NCBI GenBank assembly: GCA_019009955.1
Contig: CM032229.1
Span: 192,734,501-192,798,500, forward strand
DNA: 64,000 bases
Direction: 5' to 3'
Source: Riptortus pedestris
Lineage: Eukaryota > Arthropoda > Insecta > Hemiptera > Alydidae
A program made the translations under genes and the position numbers. Positions within the stretch are counted from its first letter, which is position 1. The number at the start of each line of letters is the position of its first letter. The notes beneath the pieces are model-generated. The model was not told where the DNA came from. It did not search any database and was given only the letters and a program-made list of their open reading frames with translations. This document shows positions 59,163 to 64,000 of the stretch, piece after piece.

Positions 59163-59298
59163 TAGATTTACCTTTACAGAAATCAGCTATTCAGGTCTCA
59201 CTCATGACACAATTTTTGACAAATTACCTCAAATGCCTATTGATTCTAATCAGGATGACAAAAAGAGGTCCCTTCAGAATTATATATATATATACATA
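59163..59298 (+). repeat. HINE-like 5' fragment
   Basis: GAAATCAGCTATTCAGGTCT...GATGACAAAAAGAGGTCCCT, then a TA tract where a Helitron starts. Diverged. Confidence 0.5.
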
Positions 59299-59905
59299 TA
59301 TAAACTGGCGGACCCGACAGACGTCCTGCATGGATTAGGATATTAAATTTAATAATATTATATTTAAAACAAAAGCTACTTTTAATAACTCAAAAAACAA
59401 CTTCTGTTATGTGCACATTTGCCTAAAAGCAAACAGAAAATAAAATATTGCAAATTTTTTATTCAGGCCTTCCTTATAACCCCCACTCGCATTCGAACCT
59501 AGAAAATGTAATATAGCTTATGACCATGGACGAATTAATGCTAATTTACACATAGAGTTTTGTTGAGTTCGGTTGAGTCTTTTGTGCCAAATAAAATTGT
59601 TGGCCCCCACTATAGTTTTTAGCATATAACTCATTTATACTTTGTTATGTGACAAAAGTGAATATAACAAAAGCTACTCTAAATAACAAAATAAACAACT
59701 TTTATCCTGTGCATATTTGCCGAAAAACCATTAGGAAATGAAATATCACTATTTTTTAATTTTAGGCCTCCCTTACGACCCCCACTCCTGCTCCATCTGC
59801 AGGGCTGATTTTTGACGCTAAACCATCCGGTGCGTCACCCAAATGCATACAAAAAAATCATCCAAATCGGTCCAGGTGTTTTGGAGGAGTTCAGCGACAT
59901 ACACA
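59299..59905 (-). mobile_element. Helitron copy, diverged subfamily
   Basis: The 3' end on the minus strand has GGACGTCTGTCGGGTCCGCC, a hairpin with a different end from the other copies. The interior (GGCCTCCCTTACGACCCCCA) is of the same family. The other end reads ATCGGTCCAGGTGTTTTGGA. Confidence 0.5.
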
Positions 59906-59915
59906 CGTACAATAG

Positions 59916-59973
<58 letters not shown>

Positions 59974-59977
<4 letters not shown>

Positions 59978-60124
59978 TTATTTATTTAATTTAATTGCTG
60001 GATGAAGTAACCGTTGAGGGAGGGAGTTTATTTCCTACATGTCCCGTACAATATAGTAAATTACATGTATTTGGAAATTAATAACAAATTTTAAACAATT
60101 TATACAATTTTTTGATATTTTAAA

Positions 60125-60184
<60 letters not shown>

Positions 60185-61140
60185 TCTTAACTCCAATATA
60201 TAAATTAGAACATTATTGGTCAAAACATTAAATGATGAAATGTAAAATGGATTTTTTAATAATAGTATATTATCAATTCACCCATAATAGCTATTCAAAT
60301 AACTCGTTTTCTGGTATAATACTTCTGCAAATTTCCTCAGTGATTTACTGCACTTATAGAATAAAATTCGATCCTCAACAGGCCATCGGGTTGTTATTTT
60401 CATTAATGTTTCTTTTAAAAGGTACCTTTTGTTTGAAAGCAGTGTACAGTCATGAAAGAGATGGGTGTAAGTCTGTTCAGTAGTAAAATCGCATGGGCAT
60501 AATGGGTTATTAGTCAGTTTAAATCTGTTTAGGTACACTTTAATTGAGCCATGTCCAGTTAATAATTGTGTTGTGTAAAAGTCAGTAGGTGTATCTTTAA
60601 TGTTCAAATATTCTGCAATATCGGGAATGAAAGTCTTTAAATGTTGTCCTTTATTTGTCACTGTCCAATGCTGTTGCCATTTCTTTATGCTGTCTGCGTG
60701 TAGTAAATGTTTAATGCGTGTCTTCAGTATTTTTGTGTAACATTCAGTAATTTGGGAAGATTTAGAAGTTGACTTTGCAGCTTTATCAGCAACTTCATTC
60801 CCCAAAATTCCAGAATGTCCAAGATTCCATACAATATTAATGTCAAATTGTTGTTGGTAGAGCAAGTTTAATGTGTGTCGAATTTGTTCTATGAGAGGGT
60901 CGTGAATTGAATGAGTATTTAGTGATTGCAGTGGAATTTTACAGTCAGTGTAAATTGTTTTGTTTGATGTGGTTGTGTTTAATGTAGGCTTTTGAGAATA
61001 GTTGGTTATTTATGCATTTTCGACCTAATTTGAATATTTGAATGTCAATCAAATCTTCACTCTCAAAAACCGCAGAAGCACAGCCAACGTTTTTCCATCT
61101 CGGCTGCCATCAGTGTAAATTTCAACACTAGATTTGTTAG
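59974..61140 (-). pseudogene. LINE-A copy: RNase H and C-terminus
   Basis: The longest copy of the LINE also seen at 5440 and 22727. RNase H begins near 61130 with EIYTDGSRDGK (first catalytic Asp); after broken frames the ORF 60278-60865 has IVWNLGHSGILGNEVADKAA, containing the conserved His and the last Asp. Then come TQLLTGHGSIKVYLNRF, the Cys/His cluster CPCDFTTEQTYTHLFHDC and the basic end. The 3' UTR runs to 59974 against a TA tract. The RNase H places it in the I-like LINE group. 5' truncated, frames broken between 60865 and 61130. Confidence 0.78.
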
Positions 61141-61159
61141 ATTTATAAATATATATATC

Positions 61160-61422
61160 AGACAGAGATATTTGAATTTTTTTTAGTCTTCATCCTTAAG
61201 TAGAGCCCCTCTCCTACTCATGTCATATCAACAATCAGCAGTTATACCATGCACCACTTTATTCTCATCTTATGTACCAAATATTATTATGAACATACCT
61301 TTGTTATGCAAGATACTTGCAAATTCATTGTGTGATGATGTCATAAATTAATATTGTATGAATTCTATACCAGCACGTGGAGAATCTGCTTAGTTAACAC
61401 AGCCCCTGTGTGATGGACTTTT
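61160..61422 (+). repeat. HINE-like 3' half
   Basis: Plus-oriented, ending TTAACACAGCCCCTGTGTGA and TGGACTT. The hairpin is kept with compensating changes (ACACAG/CTGTGT). 61423-61724 shows no feature. Confidence 0.55.
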
Positions 61423-61724
61423 TTTTAGTCCAACTTGTTCTAGAGATTCTATACCAGATCCACATTTCCATTGCCATCTTTATTATAACTAACATGAAAT
61501 AGTAAGGGAGTTGGTGGAAGCAATTGTCATCTGAGCAGAAGATTTTTCAAGACATCTCCCTTCCACATAAATATTTTGTGAAAACCATTTCATTTTTAGG
61601 AGTAATACTCTTCAATCATCAGCGGTAATGTTTTAAATCTATTAAAAAAAATTATTTGTATAAAAGTGAACTAAAGAATTTCATATTATCACATCTTTAC
61701 CTGCATCTCACTCTGTAAAAGTTC

Positions 61725-61938
61725 TATAAAGACAATATTTGGTATTTAAGCTTCGAATAAAGTTGTTCATGATACAGCAGCTTATTGTTCATATAATATT
61801 AGTAGGAGAGGGGCTTTACTGAAGGATAAAATCTGGAATATGCAAATATCCACAAAGGTTAATTATCAACAAAGAGAAAAACCATATAATAACAGTTATA
61901 TGGCATTCAATTCACAATAAGATTGATCCTATACAATT
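61725..61938 (-). repeat. HINE-like interior fragment
   Basis: ACAATATTTGGTATTTAAGC ... CACAATAAGATTGATCCTAT in minus orientation, lying between plus-oriented pieces. Confidence 0.5.
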
Positions 61939-62335
61939 GGCAGATTTCACTTAAGTGAAATCAGCTATTAAGGTTATACTCATATATATATAAATGTGTG
62001 TGTGTGTGTGTGTGTCTGTCTGTTACCGCTCTAGTGGTTTTATGTAAAAAGAAAGATCAAGTTCTTTAACAGCTGAAATGGGGCCAGGGTGAGGTGGGGT
62101 TTAGAGGGGGAGAATTTTGAAAATTTGAAATATTTCTGTTACTCTACGTCGGATCGAATAAGTGTATAGGATCAATCTTAATGCAAATTACATGTACTAT
62201 AAATATTGTTCTATACATTTATTCTTTATCTAGAATATTAATCAAAACATTTGCATTTTTCATAAAAAATTCTCTGTTATATAATAAACCACTTTATTTG
62301 AAGCTTTTAAATAACAAATATTGTTTGTGCATGGG
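61939..62335 (+). mobile_element. HINE-like 5' half with (TG)n
   Basis: CAGATTTCACTTAAGTGAAATC keeps a perfect palindrome although bases differ from other copies, so both arms changed together. A (TG)n tract follows at 61995-62014, then TCTGTCTGTTACCGCTCTAG and the interior. Confidence 0.65.
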
Positions 62336-62507
62336 TGTGTGTATATAGAATAAAGATTAACATAAGCTACTCCTTAACAACATCCCTACAGAAAATTATA
62401 TTTCTCAAAAACTATCAATCAGTATTAGTAAAACTACCACAAAATGGCAGATGAGGAAGCTGACCTTGATAGCAACCCCTAAACAAGGGGGCACCTTTTT
62501 TTGTTTG

Positions 62508-62690
<183 letters not shown>

Positions 62691-63188
62691 ATCTCCTTGA
62701 AAAAATATGTGTATAATAATCTACTAAATAAATGCAACAAATAAGTATTGAAAACAAATATTAAACACAACAAATTATAAAAACAATGAATATTATAAGA
62801 TGAATTAACTGTTTAATTTATTATAATAATAAAATAAGCATTAGTTTATATGAGTAAAACCAATGAGTTAAGGACAAAATAAAAATATATTAGAATTTCA
62901 TTGAAAATTAAAAGTGCCTTAGTTTAAATCTTTTCCTTTTCCCCTTTTCGATTGCCCAACTAACCAGAATGAAAAACCTTTGCTTTTGTTGTTTTTCACT
63001 GACTAGTTAAACAAACTGAAAAAATCATATTTTAAAATCTAAATTGCAGCAAAGAGCATTAACGTTTATATTCAATTCATAGCCGAGACTCCTGTCGGCC
63101 ACCCTTTAAGGAGTCAAATATATTACATATTTCCAAAGAATAATGTTCATAAAACAAAGTATGAACTTGTTTTACAGAATTAATATAA
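62691..63188. other. AT-rich, no recognised feature
   Basis: No ORF, terminal repeat or family similarity that I could support. Confidence 0.45.
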
Positions 63189-63196
63189 CACATAAT

Positions 63197-63437
63197 CAGT
63201 GGCGGCTCGTAGCTAAAATTAGTGGGGGTGCTGCTCCAGAGCCTTAGCATGGCAGAGTCGGCACTGTGGGGGATTAACTGGGGGATGGTTACCGCATTAA
63301 GCTTAAGGATTATATATTATACAAGTATAAAGAAAGAATTAAAGAAAAAAGGCTCATTATATTGAATGTTATAGATAATATCAAGTGGAAATTGGGGGTA
63401 CTGCAGTTCCACAGTGCCTATACGCGCGCCGCCACTG
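63197..63437. mobile_element. hAT-like MITE
   Basis: CAGTGGCGGC at 63197 and GCCGCCACTG ending 63437 are perfect 10-bp inverted ends. The flanks CACATAAT and CACATACT (8 bp, one mismatch) look like an 8-bp target duplication, as made by hAT and P elements. 241 bp, no coding. Confidence 0.75.
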
Positions 63438-63665
63438 CACATACTCATAAAACAAGATTCACGATTAAGCTTCAAACCCTACCAGCAAGCAGTTAGACTG
63501 GATAAAATATATACATAATATATTTTTGATTAAATCATCCATTTACCCATGAAAAGCATTTGGGAGGGGGGGGAAGAGAGAGAAAATAGGGGGGGTGGGT
63601 AACTGGTTAAAGCTGCAATCGGAATTGTAGGCTGTTGACTAGTCCTTGCTGTCTCTATTTAAGAG

Positions 63666-63835
63666 GGCTCAGGTTGGCCGTGCGGGTTAGGGCGTTGGTC
63701 CTAATCACCCATGGCAGACCTAGAGTGGCGGGTTCGATTCCCGCCCTGGGCAGTAGACATTTATTTAGTGACGGACTCATTAAATAAACTCCTTGTGCCC
63801 ACCCTGGCTAGAAAAGGGTGGTAACCTGTAGATAT
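63666..63835 (+). repeat. tRNA-derived SINE copy 3, best preserved
   Basis: A-box TGGCCGTGCGGG (63675-63686) and B-box GGTTCGATTCC (63731-63741), the body TTTATTTAGTGACGGACTCA and CCACCCTGGCTAGAAAAGGG. The A-box resembles tRNA-Leu/Ser. A HINE 5' end follows at 63838. Confidence 0.8.
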
Positions 63836-63837
63836 AT

Positions 63838-63958
63838 TTTAGCAGATTTCCCCTAAGGGAAATCAGCTATTGAGGTCGTACTCATGATGCGAGTTTCGAA
63901 AAATTTCTTCAAATGTCCATCGATCCTACCCAGGAGATGACGAAAATGAGGTCCGTTC

Positions 63959-64000
<42 letters not shown>
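63838..64000 (+). mobile_element. HINE-like 5' half, running off the window
   Basis: TTTAGCAGATTTCCCCTAAG, GGTCGTACTCATGATGC, CATCGATCCTACCCAGGAGA, GACGAAAATGAGGTCCGTTC and then (TA)n to the end. The palindrome has one mismatch (CCCCTAAGGG). Confidence 0.75.

Noticed and set aside
63666..63750. tRNA gene
   Set aside because: A and B boxes are present, but the acceptor stem does not close and the same body follows in other copies, so it is a SINE head.

Overview
This is eukaryotic, almost certainly arthropod (probably insect), AT-rich intergenic DNA made nearly entirely of transposable elements and simple repeats. I found no convincing host protein gene, rRNA or tRNA. The signs for an arthropod are a Ty3/gypsy element with an insect-type gag and a -1 frameshift site, LTR-like modules with a TATA box and a TCAGT-type initiator, Jockey-, I- and R2-type LINEs, Penelope-like elements, two piggyBac families, and tRNA-derived SINEs. 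The species cannot be named from the sequence.

Three things dominate. (1) A non-autonomous family, called HINE-like here, is present in at least 15 whole or partial copies. Its 5' end carries the palindrome GATTTCCCTTAAGGGAAATC. A variable microsatellite lies inside it ((TA)n, (TG)n, (CA)n or (TAGA)n). A subterminal repeat AGCAGATTTCCC occurs near both ends, inverted, and the 3' end has an ACGCAG/CTGCGT hairpin. This layout resembles Helentron-associated elements (DINE-1/INE-1 type). (2) A second family has a GC-rich hairpin followed by CTAG-3', typical of canonical Helitrons. From about 44.1 to 58.1 kb its copies lie head to tail. (3) Fragments of many other elements are nested inside these two.

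Layout. 1-2.64 kb: Ty3/gypsy 5' part on the minus strand (LTR, PBS, gag, frameshift signal, pol). 3-9 kb: HINE copies, LINE fragments, a decayed Merlin-type transposase, and a Tigger MITE plus a Penelope-like remnant inside one HINE. 9-17.9 kb: HINEs, an LTR-like module and an inverted duplication of about 1.14 kb, one arm split by a piggyBac element. 18-25.7 kb: LINE and Helitron fragments and HINEs. 26-34 kb: HINE composites, an AT-rich minisatellite, a foldback hairpin and a Tc1-type MITE. 35-37.4 kb: SINEs and two related 27-bp minisatellites. 37.4-44.1 kb: Helitrons, an LTR-like module, a Penelope palindrome and an R2-like LINE remnant. 44.1-58.1 kb: Helitron array holding a nearly complete Jockey-type LINE (itself split by a Penelope-like insertion) and a piggyBac. 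58-64 kb: LINE remnants, HINE pieces, a hAT-like MITE and a SINE.

The annotated genes are parts of separate selfish elements and do not form a pathway. The best-preserved functional designs are the gag-pol frameshift signal of the gypsy element and the TAATG stop-start overlap between the two LINE ORFs. Most coding regions carry stops, frameshifts, truncations or insertions. Many apparent ORFs are translations of (TA)n or of the 27-bp arrays and are not genes.
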